A stretch of DNA of 64,000 nt from Leptasterias polaris (GCA_037783415.1 JAZGTN010000070.1:11229001-11293000); one strand, 5' to 3'. Counted from the first letter of the stretch, positions 21,313-32,940 are shown. The notes: generated by a model not told the origin, from the letters alone. A program made the numbers and translations.

Positions 21313-22399
21313 CTAGGACAAAAATGTAGCCGGCGTACGTGGAGTGCGTAGACTTCGTCTTTGCGGAGGGGAATTGTTCACAGCTTTTGAAGCAGGAGGA
21401 TGCTGATCTTCCATCGGGGGTGGAATAGGGGTGACGTCATTACTCAAACTGACGGATTGGGGGGTAGTCACAGCACTGTCGGGGAAAGTTGTTTCCATTG
21501 ATTTTTCCATCAAAGTTTTTTTGCAATGTTCTCATCCATGGGGGAACATCACTGCTGAAGAAACGCTTCAGACGGTCATGATGTAGAATTTTAGATTTGC
21601 CTCGTTGTTTGAACCTAATGTCAAAGAGCAAATCACTGAGTTTTCTTTGAATGATGCAGGGCCCTTTCCACTTAGCCTTTGCAAGTTTCGGAGAAAGACC
21701 AGGCGTTCTTTTTGTTGAGTCCCTGACATAGACGAGATCTCCCACTTCATAGTTGTGCTGGGAAATCCTCGTATCGTGATCTCTTTTCTGACGTCTACTG
21801 GCTTGACCTAAATGTTCACGGACGATTTCATGTATTTTTGCCATCCGTTCTCCAAGTGTGATAGCGTATTCACACTCATTGCCATGTTTTTCTTGGGGTG
21901 GGCCACCAAGTACCAAGTCAATTGGTGCATGTGTTTCACGACCTAACATTAACATATTGGGTGTATAACCAGTAGTTTCGTGTTGACAACTTCTGTATGC
22001 CGACGTGAGTAGGGGAAGATGAACATCCCAGTTCTTTTGATTGTCGTCAACGTAAGCGGATATCATATTTACGAGCACCCGATTAAATCGTTCGGCTTGA
22101 CCGTTGGCTGAAGGATGATAGGGGGAAGTACGAGTTTTGTTGATTTCTAAGAGTTCACACACAGACTTGAATAGATTTGACTCGTAATTACGACCTTGGT
22201 CGGAATGGAGATCAAGTGGAACACCAAATCGGGAGATAAACTCGTAAACGAGTTTGTGTGCAACTGTTTCTGCTGTTTGGTCGGGGATGGCGTATGCCTC
22301 CATCCATTTTGAGAATGGGTCGCCAATGAGCAGGATATACCGATTACCGAGATCACTAATTGGTAATGGCCCAAGAATATCAGTGACCAATCTGTCCAT
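21313..22399 (-). pseudogene. Gypsy integrase domain, frameshifted near its C-terminus
   Basis: The core catalytic domain reads DRLVTDILGPLPISDLGNRY, with the aspartates of the DDE triad in TDILG and in LHSDQGRNYESNLF, and the glutamate in ANGQAERFNR. A chromodomain-free basic C-terminal region follows, with VGDLVYVRDS and AKWKGPCIIQRKLSD (the GPY/F-like module). The frame changes near 21510, after which a proline/serine-rich tail ends at 21313. Upstream the frame is broken near 22490, between the zinc-binding domain and the core. Confidence 0.85.
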
Positions 22400-22482
22400 T
22401 GGTGCGCCAACGCGATAGTCTTGTAGGGGAGCTCTCGGGGTTTTATGCGACTGCTTTCGAGCACCACATTTTACACAGTTTC

Positions 22483-24036
22483 TTATCCAGGGTTCCGGAC
22501 AGATTCTTTCAGTCGATACCAGTAGAACTTGCGTTTAGTTTTGTGAACAGTTTTCTTTACACCAAGGTGGGCGGAGGTCACGGCATCATGCGTAGCGCGC
22601 AAGATGGTGTCTTGCAGCTCTTTAGGGGCAACTAACTGCAAGTAGGATAAAGTTCTGTCTGTAGTTATCCACCTTTTGTATAGAACACCGTCGCGGAGTA
22701 CTAATTGTTCCCATAGCAACCAAAGTTTTCTTGTTGCTGGGCTTTTGCTAGCGGCCAAGTCTCGTTTCGGCCTCTCAGGAGATTTATCAAACCAATCCAT
22801 GATCACACTAATATCTGGATCAGCTCTCTGCATGTTTGCAATGTCATTAGAGGAGTAGCCGTTCACCCAGGGTGTGTCTTGTTGCTGACCAGCGTTAGAA
22901 CCGGTATCGTCGTCCACGGATAATACATGTACGTTAAACAAGTCACAGTCTGGATTTTGGGGGACCAGAGAGGAGTGAGAGAGTTCTGGAAGTTGCGGCC
23001 CGGTACTAAAACCGGCTGAGGCACCCTTGTCGGGGGTGCAGGGCATATCACATTTCACGTCACTACACTCTGGTCTGTTCTGTTCGTCTGCTTTGATATT
23101 GGATGTTTTTGCTACTGAGGTTTGCACCGTGGTAGGATGCTGACTTCCTGGCGAGGCGTTGGACAATTGGGCTTGCCCGGGGGTTTCTCCATCTGTATTT
23201 GCACAACGGCCGGTGGGAGTCGATACCCACAAGTCGCTGGTGACTGTGCTGCACGTGCGCCAGATACAGTCGCCTAAGTTGCTCATACCATCAAGTAGGA
23301 GGGTTACCACTGTTGCCATCAGTACGAGGACTGTCGCCCAGGGGAGGTCGATGGGGCCGGGGATGTAACAAGTCACAACACCCGGGGAGTCTTCACTGTT
23401 TGAAGACTGGTCATCATTGGAAGTGTTTTGAGAGGATGAAGCTGTTTCCAACGTTGATTGGATTCGCTTGGTCGATAGGGGAATTACGTTGTCGACTTTA
23501 TTGAAATTGGACCAAAGTTCACTTTTGGCGACACACTTGTCACAACCTCCGCAAGGTAATTCAGTGAGGATGGTCCTACCGTCGTAGCACGGACACTCGT
23601 CAGGATCACACGGCACCCTAGAGAGGGCATCTGCGTTGCCATGTTTCTTCCCTGCACGGTGTTCAATCTTAAAGTCAAATTGAGCCATAATTTCGAGCCA
23701 TCGAGCCATCTGGTCTACTGGGTCTTTAAATGTCATAACCCATCTCAAAGCACTGTGGTCGGTGCGGATCAAAAATTGCTTTCCAAGCAAATAGTGTCTG
23801 AAGTATTGTACAAACGTTATGATTGCGAGGAGTTCACATCTCGTCGTACAATATCGCCGCTGAGGTTTGGTCATTGACCGACTAGCGTACGCTATCGGTT
23901 TCTCTTCGTCACGTTGGGTTCGTTCACACCACTGAAGTTGTGAAAGGGTTGCACCGATGCCTGTATCTGACGCATCAGTATCGAGGATAAAAAGTCCGTT
24001 GTTGTCTGGATACGACATGAGTTCATCTCCTGTCAA
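22483..24036 (-). pseudogene. Gypsy RNase H and integrase zinc-binding segment
   Basis: RNase H begins FILDTDASDTGIGATLSQ, with ELLAIITFVQYFRHYL and IRTDHSALRWV further on. A long serine/threonine-rich linker, unusually large for gypsy pol, separates it from the integrase zinc-binding region (HDAVTSAHLGVKKTVHKTKR), where two histidines of HHCC are visible. The cysteines fall across the frame break at about 22490. The linker includes a hydrophobic run (DLPWATVLVLMATVVTLLLD) that could be an inserted segment or chance. Confidence 0.8.
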
Positions 24037-24125
24037 TGCGCTCTTTAATTTGTCGAACGCATCTTGACAATCTCGAGTCCACTTAAACGTCTGTCCGGCC
24101 TCTAACAGGCGGTTTAAGGGAGCTG

Positions 24126-24977
24126 CTACCGTCGAAAATTTCGCAATGAATCGGCGATAGTACGAGCAAAGTCCAAGGAACGACCGTACATCAGTAATGT
24201 TCTTTGGTATCGGCCAGTTCTGTACTGCGGAAACTTTGCAGGCTTTACACCATCTTGTGTTATGGTGTGTCCAAGAAACAAAACTTCTTCTCGGAAAAGT
24301 TCACATTTACTCGACTTGAGTTTGAGTCCAGCATTCCCAAGTCTCTTAAGCACCTCGCCCAGTCGTTCTATGTGCTCTTCGAATGTTGATGACAGGATAA
24401 TTACGTCATCGAGGTAAATTAGGAGGGTTTTCCACTGAAGACCCTTTAATATCAGTTCCATGCAACGCTCAAACGTGCTTGGTGCATTACATAGTCCGAA
24501 GGGTATGGTCACGTACTCATATAAACCACTGCGAGTGACGAAAGCTGTCTTTGGGCGGTCCTGTTTCTTGACTTCTATCTGCCAATAACCAGACTGGAGA
24601 TCAAGTGTGCTAAACATTTTAGCACCACTCATGCAATCGAGGCAATCATCAACTCGTGGTAGAGGGTATGCGTCACGTTTTGTGACATTGTTTAGTTTGC
24701 GGTAATCAACACATGGACGAGTTGTGCCGTCTTTCTTTCGAACGAAAACCATTGGGGATACCCAGGGTGAAGTTGACTCTTGGATCACCCCGGCTCTTAA
24801 CTGGTTTTCGATTACAGTTTCTTCCTCGCCTTGAAACGCTTTAGGAGGGCGTTTCGGTGGCTGACGGATTGGGCGCGCGTCACCGACGTCAATCGAATGC
24901 TGGACAATTGACGTGCGGCCCAAGTCCTCAGCGGAGTTTGCAAAGGAGTTCTCGTGCTTACTCAACAGTTGGGCCAA
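24126..24977 (-). pseudogene. Gypsy reverse transcriptase
   Basis: The fingers and palm are well preserved: VSPMVFVRKKDGTTRPCVDY, FSTLDLQSGYWQIEVKKQDR, FGLCNAPSTFERCMELIL and the catalytic box LLIYLDDVIILS. LGHTITQDGV follows. The frame is lost near 24230, just before the connection domain, which continues in another frame toward 24036. An in-frame TAA near 25050 separates it from the upstream pol segment. Confidence 0.88.
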
Positions 24978-25049
24978 GGAGCGTTGCTGGGGAGGGGAAA
25001 GGTCTTTACAACTCCGGTCATAAAGTTGTTTGAGATTGTCCGACCATTG

Positions 25050-25924
25050 TTATTGAGTGTTACAACAGGGGGCTGGAGGGTCAGGGGGTCCTGCAAGGGG
25101 TTCACATGCATGTAAACTACACACACGCACAGCTCGATAGCAATGATCAACTTCACCATTCTCGTGTTCATCTATTAGTTCGACTGTTTCAATTTCATGC
25201 AAGTACCAAATTGTTGTACCGGCATGAATTTCGATGTCTTCGGCTGAAATGTTCATGAGTCTGACAGGTATGCCAATGTCCTTTCGGCTTGTGTCAACTA
25301 GCGAACAGCCGATGACAAGGTTCTGGTTAAAGTTGCCATTCCTTGCAGGTTCTACAACTGCGTAGATCGATTTTAGTTCGTCAACATCAGCTACGCATTC
25401 TGCAATCCATTCACTGCACGCTGGAATAATGGTGTTTTCATTTAGGGCAATTTTCATAATGCGAGGAGGTTCTCCCTTGATTGTCCACTGTACCCAAGTA
25501 CCAGCAATTTTAATGCCCCGCCGTGCTTCCAGTATATGCAGTCATAAAAGTACAGAAAATCATAGCCGATTATCCCTTCATCTCTGATTGGTGCTACCAA
25601 TGCTTCCCACTGGTATGGTTGATCACCAATGGTGATGTCTATTGTAACGACACCTTCAACTTGAATGAGTTCATTGTTTGCAGTTTCCAATCTTACGGGT
25701 TGACTTGGGCACTTCAGTTCAGGGCGCTTTTCAGCGCGGGGTATAGTGCCGAAAAGTGCTGACGAAATTATGGTGACTGCGGCACCAGTGTCTACCAAAA
25801 GTTCGGCGTTTAAACCGTATGTCTTAACTTGCAGAAATGCAGACATGCCTTTAAATTGATGTCTGTTCATTTGAATGACGGAGTGTTCGGGCGAGGGTTG
25901 GACCGATGCCAGGCCGGACGGCAC
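25050..25924 (-). pseudogene. Gypsy aspartic protease and protease-RT spacer
   Basis: The active-site motif is LLVDTGAAVTIISSALF and the second conserved turn is IIGYDFLY, as expected for a retropepsin. The frame changes at 25454-25457. The following segment (about 25457-25050) has the valine/proline-rich spacer seen between protease and RT in gypsy pol, with VRLMNISAEDIEIHAGTTIW. It ends at TAA. Confidence 0.8.
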
Positions 25925-25932
25925 GGTCCCTC

Positions 25933-27142
25933 CTAGTTTCCCGTTGGTTTGGTTTTGGTCACAATTGGCTGTTCCGACTCCTTTGCCGAAAGGTTTGGGC
26001 AGCTATTGGCAAAGTGCCCTGTCTCATTACAATTGTAACAGGTTCTCTTCTTGTCATTGGGGCCTGAACCGTAGCCTTTGATGGACGGCTGGTTATTCTT
26101 AATCAAACGGACTATTCCCGTTAATCGGCGATCTACGTTGTCAGTGAACTGCTTCATTTCTTTTTGAGTTACGTATTTCGAGTCCGTTGAATGATCAGTG
26201 TTCTGAGTAGTTGCAGTCGGAGCAGGGGGCGGTTGAATTGCATGAACTCTGAGTGAGTTTTTGCCGGGGGCAACATTTTCTCTCAAGCTCAGGTAATTTT
26301 CAACCGCTGTTCGTGCTTCTTCGAGTGTTTTGGGGTTTGTCATGCCGATGGATACAGTCATTTGCTGATCAGGGAGCCCCTTTAAGAAGTGGCGCAGGGC
26401 AATACTCTCCCGAGTCTTGAAATCAGCTGTCGGGTAGCCTCTCATGACGAGGCGGCGTACTTCAGCTACATATTCAGTTAAATTGTCTTTAGGCAAGAAT
26501 TTCTTGCTGTCAAACATAGCCAGCCAAGTGTTCTGGGTTAATCGTTCGGCAATTGCAAATCTGCTCTCAAGAGCTTCGACCAACTTGTCGAAGTCCTCTA
26601 TTGTTGAAGGATCCAGTTGTTGAAAAGCAAATTCTGCTGCTTTTCCTTTCAGACTGCTGACCAAGCGAAATTTCTTTTCGGCTGCGGACCATTCGCAGGT
26701 TTCGGCTAGGCCTAAGAAGGGGCGGATGAAACCTTCCCATGCCCTGGTGCCATCAAATTCACTTTGTCTGGGCAGGGGGACGGTGAACATGCTCTTTGAT
26801 GTCTTAGTAACAGGAGCTGATTTATCTGAATTGTTCATATCGGATTGTTCACCCTTTGCCGGTGAACTAGACGTATGATGGGTAGTTTCATCATCGATGA
26901 ACGGAATAGGGATCGAGGATAGCTGAGGAAATGGTGGTGTCTCGGGCAAAGAGGGCGCACTTGAAAGTGCGGCAGCTTTCCGCTCGGCCTGCCTCCACTG
27001 CGCGTTTTTCTGCATGTTTTAGTTCTTGTCTGAGTGCCTCCAGCAGGCTCATATCATTCGCTGGGGGCTCAAAAGATTGCTCGAAGTCGTCATTATCTGC
27101 AGAGGCATTAAGCCTGCGTGATTTTCTGTATTTCTTTGGCAT
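25933..27142 (-). pseudogene. Gypsy gag with CCHC zinc knuckle, frameshifted near the N-terminus
   Basis: The N-terminal part starts at 27142 with a basic MPKKYRKSRRLNASADND and loses frame between about 27015 and 26950. The longer frame (27015-25933) contains a capsid-like helical region (FIRPFLGLAETCEWSAAEKK, LAMFDSKKFLPKDNLTEYVA) and one zinc knuckle CYNCNETGHFANSCP. It ends at a TAG only a few bases before the protease frame, so the gag-pol junction may originally have used frameshifting. Confidence 0.82.
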
Positions 27143-27383
27143 AATGCTGTGAGGGCGGGCTGAACCCGAAACTGTTATATCTATACTGTAATAACACAGA
27201 CTGGAGCAATTAAGTTCAAAACAAGGGGGTTTTACTATGATGGGAGCAAGTGTTCACATGCAGTGATGGAGGGGCTTCTCTATTCACAGCAGTTAGCATC
27301 TCAAAGTGGAGTAGTCTATCAGTTCTCAGTGTTCGTAATGGATACTATTCAGTGTTCATGACGGAGACGTGTTAAAGTCGGAA

Positions 27384-27401
27384 TCCCACCGCTAGCCACC
27401 A
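27384..27401 (-). other. Primer binding site complementary to the 3' end of tRNA-Leu
   Basis: The minus strand reads TGGTGGCTAGCGGTGGGATT, the complement of a tRNA 3' end with CCA. Apart from one extra base it matches the CCACCGCTGCCACCA end of animal tRNA-Leu as I remember it. Its position, next to an LTR-like end (GCAACAC) and about 240 bp before gag, is right for a primer site. Confidence 0.65.
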
Positions 27402-27970
27402 GTGTTGCATTCCTCTTATGGGGCGAGTGGGCAGGCTTCTCCAAACGGGGAATGGCAATAATTATATATAAAGAGATTTGCGGGAGTCTGACTTGTGACA
27501 AATTCATTAACTGTTTTATTGTTCACATAAACTTATAACATTACAATATTGGTAGCGTAAGTAATGCTACTTGTTCTGGAGAGTTCCATAAGGCAAATGG
27601 TATAACGTGGTCTAACTGATAAAGGTATACTGAGCTATTCGCTGAGATCTGAGTCTGGTCTAACCATAGGGTAAAGACTGGCTGTTTATCTGACTGAGTG
27701 CATTCAAACTGATCATGATTCTCTGATATGAGTGCATCCAGACTGATCATGATTCGCGTCCTGGACGAAGGAAATCTGGGGTTTATATAAGAATCTAGAG
27801 TATAGAAATGAATAAAACATTAGCCAAGTATGGGGTCTTGACCAATGGAAAACTGCCATGCTGGAAGGTCATCGGACGTGGCAAGTTGATAACCCAAATA
27901 AGGAGTGGTGGGTTGCAAGAGTACAGTGAGTGACGCACGTCACGCACATACGCTTATTTAAAAAAATAAA
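27402..27970 (-). repeat. Presumed 5' LTR region of the gypsy element
   Basis: It abuts the primer binding site and contains an AATAAA near 27515 on the minus strand with a GT/T-rich follow-on, as in an R region. I find no block shared with the 3' LTR at 19895-20697 and no clear TGTT start at the outer edge, so the right limit is a guess. Confidence 0.35.
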
Positions 27971-28149
27971 ACACCATTGCTTTCAGTTTCTGATAACCTT
28001 TAAGGCTCAAGTTAGTTAAGTTTTCCAATATGAATGGTTCTTAAGAAATCTATTTTAGTTTTGTTAGAACAGGCTTTCTTTACTACCTATTCACCACGAT
28101 CTCTTGGTTAACGTGTTCCTCGCCGCCGGACCGTGAAAGTCAATAGGGT

Positions 28150-28301
28150 TGTTTATTCTGAACTGTAACCAGTCTAAATCAAAGATGGCTGCCTTCATGA
28201 TGTGGTAACATCGGCGTTGAATTTCAGTTGTAGCGACTAGAGGTTTTATTTCAAGTTCTTCTCATTGAAATCTACACGTTGGTTGCAATTCCTACAATTT
28301 A
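28150..28301 (+). promoter_or_regulatory. Candidate 5' non-coding exon and promoter region of ROMO1
   Basis: The ROMO1 coding exon begins just after an acceptor (ttgttgacag at 29591-29600), so an upstream non-coding exon must exist. A CpG-bearing stretch at 28110-28300 ends in a good donor (GTAAGT at about 28302) and is the most likely candidate. No TATA box or initiator is convincing. Confidence 0.35.
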
Positions 28302-28390
28302 GTAAGTAGGACATATTCCCTTAAATACCACCTCCATGGTATTTGTAGTATAACTAGCCGAGTCCATTGACCATACTCACTCACGTCGAC

Positions 28391-28526
28391 TAGACGCTGT
28401 ACTCCTTTAATTTTTTTTTGACCTCTTCGCGACTTCGGTCGAACATGTCAAAAAAGAAAAAAGAAACCCCCCCCCCCAAAAAAAAAAAACCCAAAAAACT
28501 AAAAAAAAAACAGGAGTACAGCGCCC
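28391..28526. repeat. Foldback element with gctgtactcct arms
   Basis: The left arm acgctgtactcctttaattt and the right arm ending aggagtacagcgc are inverse. The centre is filled with A- and C-homopolymer runs (28455-28510), which are likely unstable in sequencing. Confidence 0.55.
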
Positions 28527-29329
28527 AAGTTATTGGTCTACTCACAATCGTACTAGAAGTTATTTTTACTGAAGGTCAGTCTTCATTCATACATTATTTC
28601 AGTTAATAAAAAAATAATTTAAAGCATGGACTGGCTGGAGGTAGCTAGGAATTCCTACCTCCATAGTTAATAAAGTGAGGTAGCAACTTTATGAATACAC
28701 ACACACATACACACACATCAACTCGTGTTTATGGTGTCAACCGAGGACTTCTCTTTGTTCTCCCATTGTTTGGACATAGTTTTTTTTTTAGACGTCCCCA
28801 TTGGTTTTGTACACGAAATCGAATCGAGGACGTCCTTGGTGTGACTTTTTCCTGGATCCCTTTTGTTCAAACCCTCTCCAAGTCCTCGGTCTGAATGCGT
28901 GGACATGTTCAGTACACTAGCCCCACTTGTGTGGCCAAGCTGAATCCTTGGCCACACGTCAGGGCCCATTTTAATTGTGAAGCTAAGCGATTTAAAATGA
29001 AAAGCCTCGCATTCCCTACGGGCGGGTAGGCGGTTTAAACCAGCTAAAACTGGGTTCACCTACATTAACTCTTACTCCGGGTACTCTTTGTGGAATGATC
29101 CCAATCATGCCAAATCAAATCACGATGTCATCAGCAGCAGCCATTGCATTTTAATAATGTTCCAAAGGATCAACTTAAAAAATACTTCTCCCAGTTTTGG
29201 TTTTATGGTTTTTTTAAAAATATTTTTCCTTAAATGTAACATGGTATTTCTTATGTAATTTATTAAAATACTTGTAATTAATAGCAAAACGTAAAGATTT
29301 CTTTTAATTAGAACTTTTTAGAACTGAAT

Positions 29330-29480
29330 TTGTTTTCACTGTTTTCTCATGACTCCGAAGACCTATTTAGCTCTAAACTTTTACAGGTTTGTTATTTCAT
29401 GTATATGTTGGTTCACATCAACTTCAAGTGTGGATACTGACTGGTCTTTGGCAATTACCAATGTTTGTACATGGTGCTTT
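29330..29480 (-). repeat. Partial MITE family B copy before ROMO1 exon 1
   Basis: In the minus direction it repeats blocks of family B (ccacacttgaagttgatgtg-like, aataacaaacctgtaaaag-like, ctcatgagaaaac-like). The outer part of the left end is lost. It ends about 130 bp upstream of the ROMO1 coding exon acceptor. Confidence 0.45.
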
Positions 29481-29605
29481 AATTAAAGGAAAGAAGTGAA
29501 GAACAATAATTTGACAAACACATTGATTGAGCAAATAATTATGTTTTTGTTGGTACATTATTAACACAGTGTGATATGTAATGTCTTGTTTTGTTGACAG
29601 CAATA

Positions 29606-31347
29606 ATGCCAGTATCAATGGCACCTACTGGTGGCCCAAGCTGCTTTGACAGAGTCAAGATGGGCTTCATGATTGGCTTCTGTGTGGGCATGGGATCTGG
29701 CGCCCTCTTTGGTGGATTTTCAGCACTCAGGTACATTTAAAGAGACACGCTGCCTTCTGATTGGGCGCTTTGGGCTTTAAAAGCCTTTGTTATGAAATGA
29801 ATATGGTTGGTGAGATGTTTTAAATGCAGAAGATAGCCATCTACACAAATATACTGTACCTTGGAATTTTTTGGTTTTCCTTTTACCACTGTCCGCCATT
29901 TTGTAGAACCAAATTTTTCAATTGCTAAAAAAATTTAAGTGGCCAGGATTTCAAGTTGGAATTGAACGATTTCCACTCATGCCACAAAAACATCCCTAGT
30001 TGCGATAATTGTAACCCTCCATCCTCCCGACAGTCACATACTAGTTTTTACATAGCACTTTATCTACATTTACAGGTGTCTCAAAGCACTTATTATTACT
30101 TTTTAAGACGGGTTTTTGAAGTGATTGAATTATGAGACCCTTTATAAATGTAGCACTTAAAGGCCCTATACACTATTGGTAAGATCGAAAAACACAAATG
30201 TTCACAGATTCACACATAACTTACATGATTTAAAGTAAGTAATGGTAGAAAGGGTTCCTTAAAAATATTTCTGCCTAAAATGCTATCGTTTCTGAGATAT
30301 GAGTAAAACAATAGTTTTTATCACGCGCGATAATAAACTCGATGTTTGAAAAACAGAAAACACATAAGGTCTCTTTTCACTATTTTCTCGTGACCTCGAT
30401 GACCAATTGAGCTCAAATTTTCACAGGTTTGTTATTTCATGCATATGGTTAATCACACAAACATGAACTTTGTTTGCGACTGTTTTGTCAGCTCTACCAA
30501 TCCTGTATAATACCTTTAAAGGGTCTGTATACGTTTGGTAATGACGTTTGAAAATTAATGGCAATAAAAACGTACGTGGTAAGAAGTACAGCAGCTTCAG
30601 ATAGTATAAAGCATTTTGAGAAACATTTCACTTCAAAGTAATGTGGTTACGGAAAAAGATATCAGGTTTTATGCACCAAAATTTGAATCTTTTGTGTAAT
30701 CCTATTAGTATTAGGGATTATTCTTCCTCCGTGGACATATTCGCTCGAGTTTGTTGGCGATATCTCAAAACCGCGACCACCTTTCAAAATGAAATTTTCA
30801 CAGGCTAGTTTTATTGTATATATCTACATTTACATAGGATTAACACAATCGAACAGTTCCAAAATACAAAGGTATACTTTGCCTTTAAAGGGCTTGCAAT
30901 GTGCAGCAGCGTATTCAGCAGCCACTGCCAGAAACACCGTGGGGCAAACCCCTTCTTGGGTTCATTCATGTGCATTGCACAATATTAGGTCCCATCAGAA
31001 GGAGAAGACAGTAATGGTTAATTGTCAAGACCAGGACTTGAACCCACACTTGAAACACCAGAACTTTAGTCAAGTGCACTTCACTGCTCGACAATTACTG
31101 TACTAATGATAGTAGAAAACTTGTAATCAATGTTTTCTGCTAAAGCAGCCCTATGAAATTGGGCCCTGGTCTTGCGTTCAGTGCAATAGACCGCTCGGCA
31201 ATGACTTTCAAATTTTGTTCTCAATTTTGACCCAACAGATACGGTCTGAGGGGGAGGGAGCTCATGTCCACAGTGGGGAAGACCATGGTGCAAGGCGGTG
31301 GAACGTTCGGCTTGTTCATGAGCGTTGGAAGTGGTATCCGATGTTAA
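29606..31347 (+). CDS. ROMO1: ROMO1, reactive oxygen species modulator 1 / Mgr2-like (2 coding exons)
   Basis: Coding exons are 29606-29730 and 31239-31347, giving 77 residues (human 79). The protein is a small mitochondrial inner-membrane protein linked to ROS signalling, and its yeast relative Mgr2 is a lateral gatekeeper of TIM23. Visible features are an N-terminal [20 protein letters not shown], a first glycine-rich membrane segment ([20 protein letters not shown]), a basic turn [16 protein letters not shown], and a second glycine-rich membrane segment ending GSGIRC and TAA. This hairpin with GxxxG motifs is diagnostic. The split codon AG|A (Arg) joins the exons in phase 2 with GT-AG borders. 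The start ATG lies 5 nt after the acceptor, so the 5' UTR is spliced. Confidence 0.95.
30159..30517 (+). repeat. MITE family B, copy 2 (ROMO1 intron)
   Basis: It opens aaaggccctatacactattg, closes cctgtataataccttt, and carries the aataacaaacct and ctcgtgacctcgatgacca blocks of the family. It is immediately followed by a family A copy. Confidence 0.65.
30517..30890 (+). repeat. MITE family A, copy 2 (ROMO1 intron)
   Basis: It opens aaagggtctgtatacgtttg and closes aaaggtatactttgccttt. The interior matches copy 1 at 8935-9320, including gcgatatctcaaaaccgcga. It is joined head-to-tail to family B without spacer. Confidence 0.7.
30940..31095 (-). repeat. tRNA-Leu-derived SINE (ROMO1 intron)
   Basis: The minus strand has the GGGTTCAAGTCCTGGTC B-box variant, an acttgactaaagttctggtg anticodon arm and the gcaatgcacatgaatgaac body block of the family. 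The variable arm is shortened. Confidence 0.55.
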
Positions 31348-32499
31348 CAAGAATCTTCAGGAATTATGAATCCTTCTAATAGAAAACAAGGACTCGACCT
31401 TTGAAAAGGGACTAGTCAAGTGAGAGTGCTTCGGGTCTGAAAAATCATGTTTTCAGTCATAGGCCATGAGCATGACCATCTGGAAGGATTGGTGGATTTT
31501 GATTGATTTACATTTGTAGGATGCCCTCGTGTGGTGCTAATTGGTCAGTCGACAGGTGGTTGGCAAAGAGAAGGCGACAGCAAGGACTGCTGAGTGTATA
31601 CTATGTATTTGAACTCTATCACTTGGACTTGCATGACAAATAGGATTTGATTATTACCCTTTGGGAAAGTTATGTACAAGGATAAATTGCAAATTATTGA
31701 GGAATACGGGTGATTCACAATACCCACAGCGTCGACTAAAAACAATCACAACTCTGCATCGCACCAGCAGTTTGGAACTTTTATATGGCTGACATGAATG
31801 TGACAGGCATGATGTTCTTCCAACTTTAGTATGATTTCTGATTTGTTTTAAGAAAAAAATCAGAAAAACCTTTGGTTGGAAAGCCTACATTTGTACATGT
31901 AGGTCAGCCCTTGTACTCAATGAAATGTTCCTATTTGTTTCCCAGCTCCACAAACAATACCATATATGCCAAAAACATGCAACAAATTACAACCTGCAGA
32001 CAACTGAAAATGTTATGACCTTTTCCCATGATGCACTGCAAACATGGCCTATCCTGGGCAAACTTTAGAGGGCGCACTGTATTGTGAATTACCTGTATAG
32101 GGGGGGGGGACCTTGACCTTGATAAATAATGAACAAATCATTGTGTTGTCTTTTTAGAAATATTAAATCATTGCAAAAAATGCAATGTATTTAAGATGTT
32201 ATTGAATCACATCACCTTTGCCGTTCTGCAATGGTCAGCAAATGTACTGAAACCGAAACAGTTTGTGTAGATCAAATTATTGTGAACAATAGGTCAAGAC
32301 TTCTAAAAAAAAACGTCAGAAGTGCTATTGAAAATGTATGGCTAGAGTGATTAGAGTCTAGCCTACAGCGATTGATTGGGTGGCAATCTGTGTTCAGTGC
32401 TGACGGAATGATGATTATTTGATTTTTATAACATTCAACAACAAGTTTAGCCTTTTTTAATGACATTTTGGATCAGTGGAAGTACATTTACAATGTAGG
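31348..32499. other. Likely ROMO1 3' UTR and downstream sequence
   Basis: No coding frame. AATAAA-like signals are not clear close to the stop; gataaataatg near 32122 is the nearest weak candidate. A poly-G run lies at 32101-32110. Confidence 0.4.
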
Positions 32500-32940
32500 T
32501 CAACTCTTGCAGCCATTTTTGTTACAAGTCGTTTTGGGCTGCAATGGGCATTTTTGTACAAACCGACTGTGGCTGCTACATGTATGGGCATTCTTGTACA
32601 AGCTGCCTGTGGCTTCTATGGGCATTTTGGTCCAGCCCGTTTGTGGCTGCCGTGGGCATTTTGGTCCAGCCCGTTTGTGGCTGCCGTGGGCATTTTGGTC
32701 CAGCCCGTTTGTGGCTGTCATGGGCATTTGGTCCAGCCCGTTTGTGGCTGCCGTGGGCATTTTGGTCCAGCCCGTTTGTGGCTGCCGTGGGCATTTTGGT
32801 CCAGCCCGTTTGTGGCTGCCGTGGGCATTTGGGTCCAGCCCGTTTGTGGCTGCCATGGGCATTTTGATCCAAGCCGTTTGTGGCTACTTTGGTACAAGCT
32901 GCCTGGGACTGCTATGGGCATTTAGGTACAAGCCACTTGT
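32500..32940. repeat. 34-bp minisatellite downstream of ROMO1
   Basis: The unit is about tgggcattttggtccagccc followed by gtttgtggctgccg. Seven well-conserved units (about 32620-32860) are flanked by diverged ones in which ggtccagcc is replaced by tgtacaagct or similar. Several frames on both strands are open through the array because the unit lacks stop triplets; these frames are not genes. It may lie within a long ROMO1 3' UTR. Confidence 0.85.

Larger units (their letters stand above)
19895..27970 (-). mobile_element. Ty3/gypsy LTR retrotransposon, degenerate
   Basis: In minus-strand order there are a primer binding site (27384-27401), gag with a CCHC knuckle, aspartic protease, reverse transcriptase, RNase H, integrase, a 3' non-coding region and a polypurine tract. 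The order protease-RT-RNase H-integrase defines the Ty3/gypsy group. The tRNA-Leu-type primer site recalls the SURL-type elements of sea urchins. At least five frame breaks and one in-frame stop make it inactive. The two flanking regions taken as LTRs do not resemble each other, so at least one outer boundary is uncertain. About 600 bp between the integrase end and the polypurine tract has no ORF. Confidence 0.85.

Noticed and set aside
32600..32900. CRISPR-like regular repeat
   Set aside because: The repeats are contiguous units without unique spacers, and the DNA is animal nuclear.
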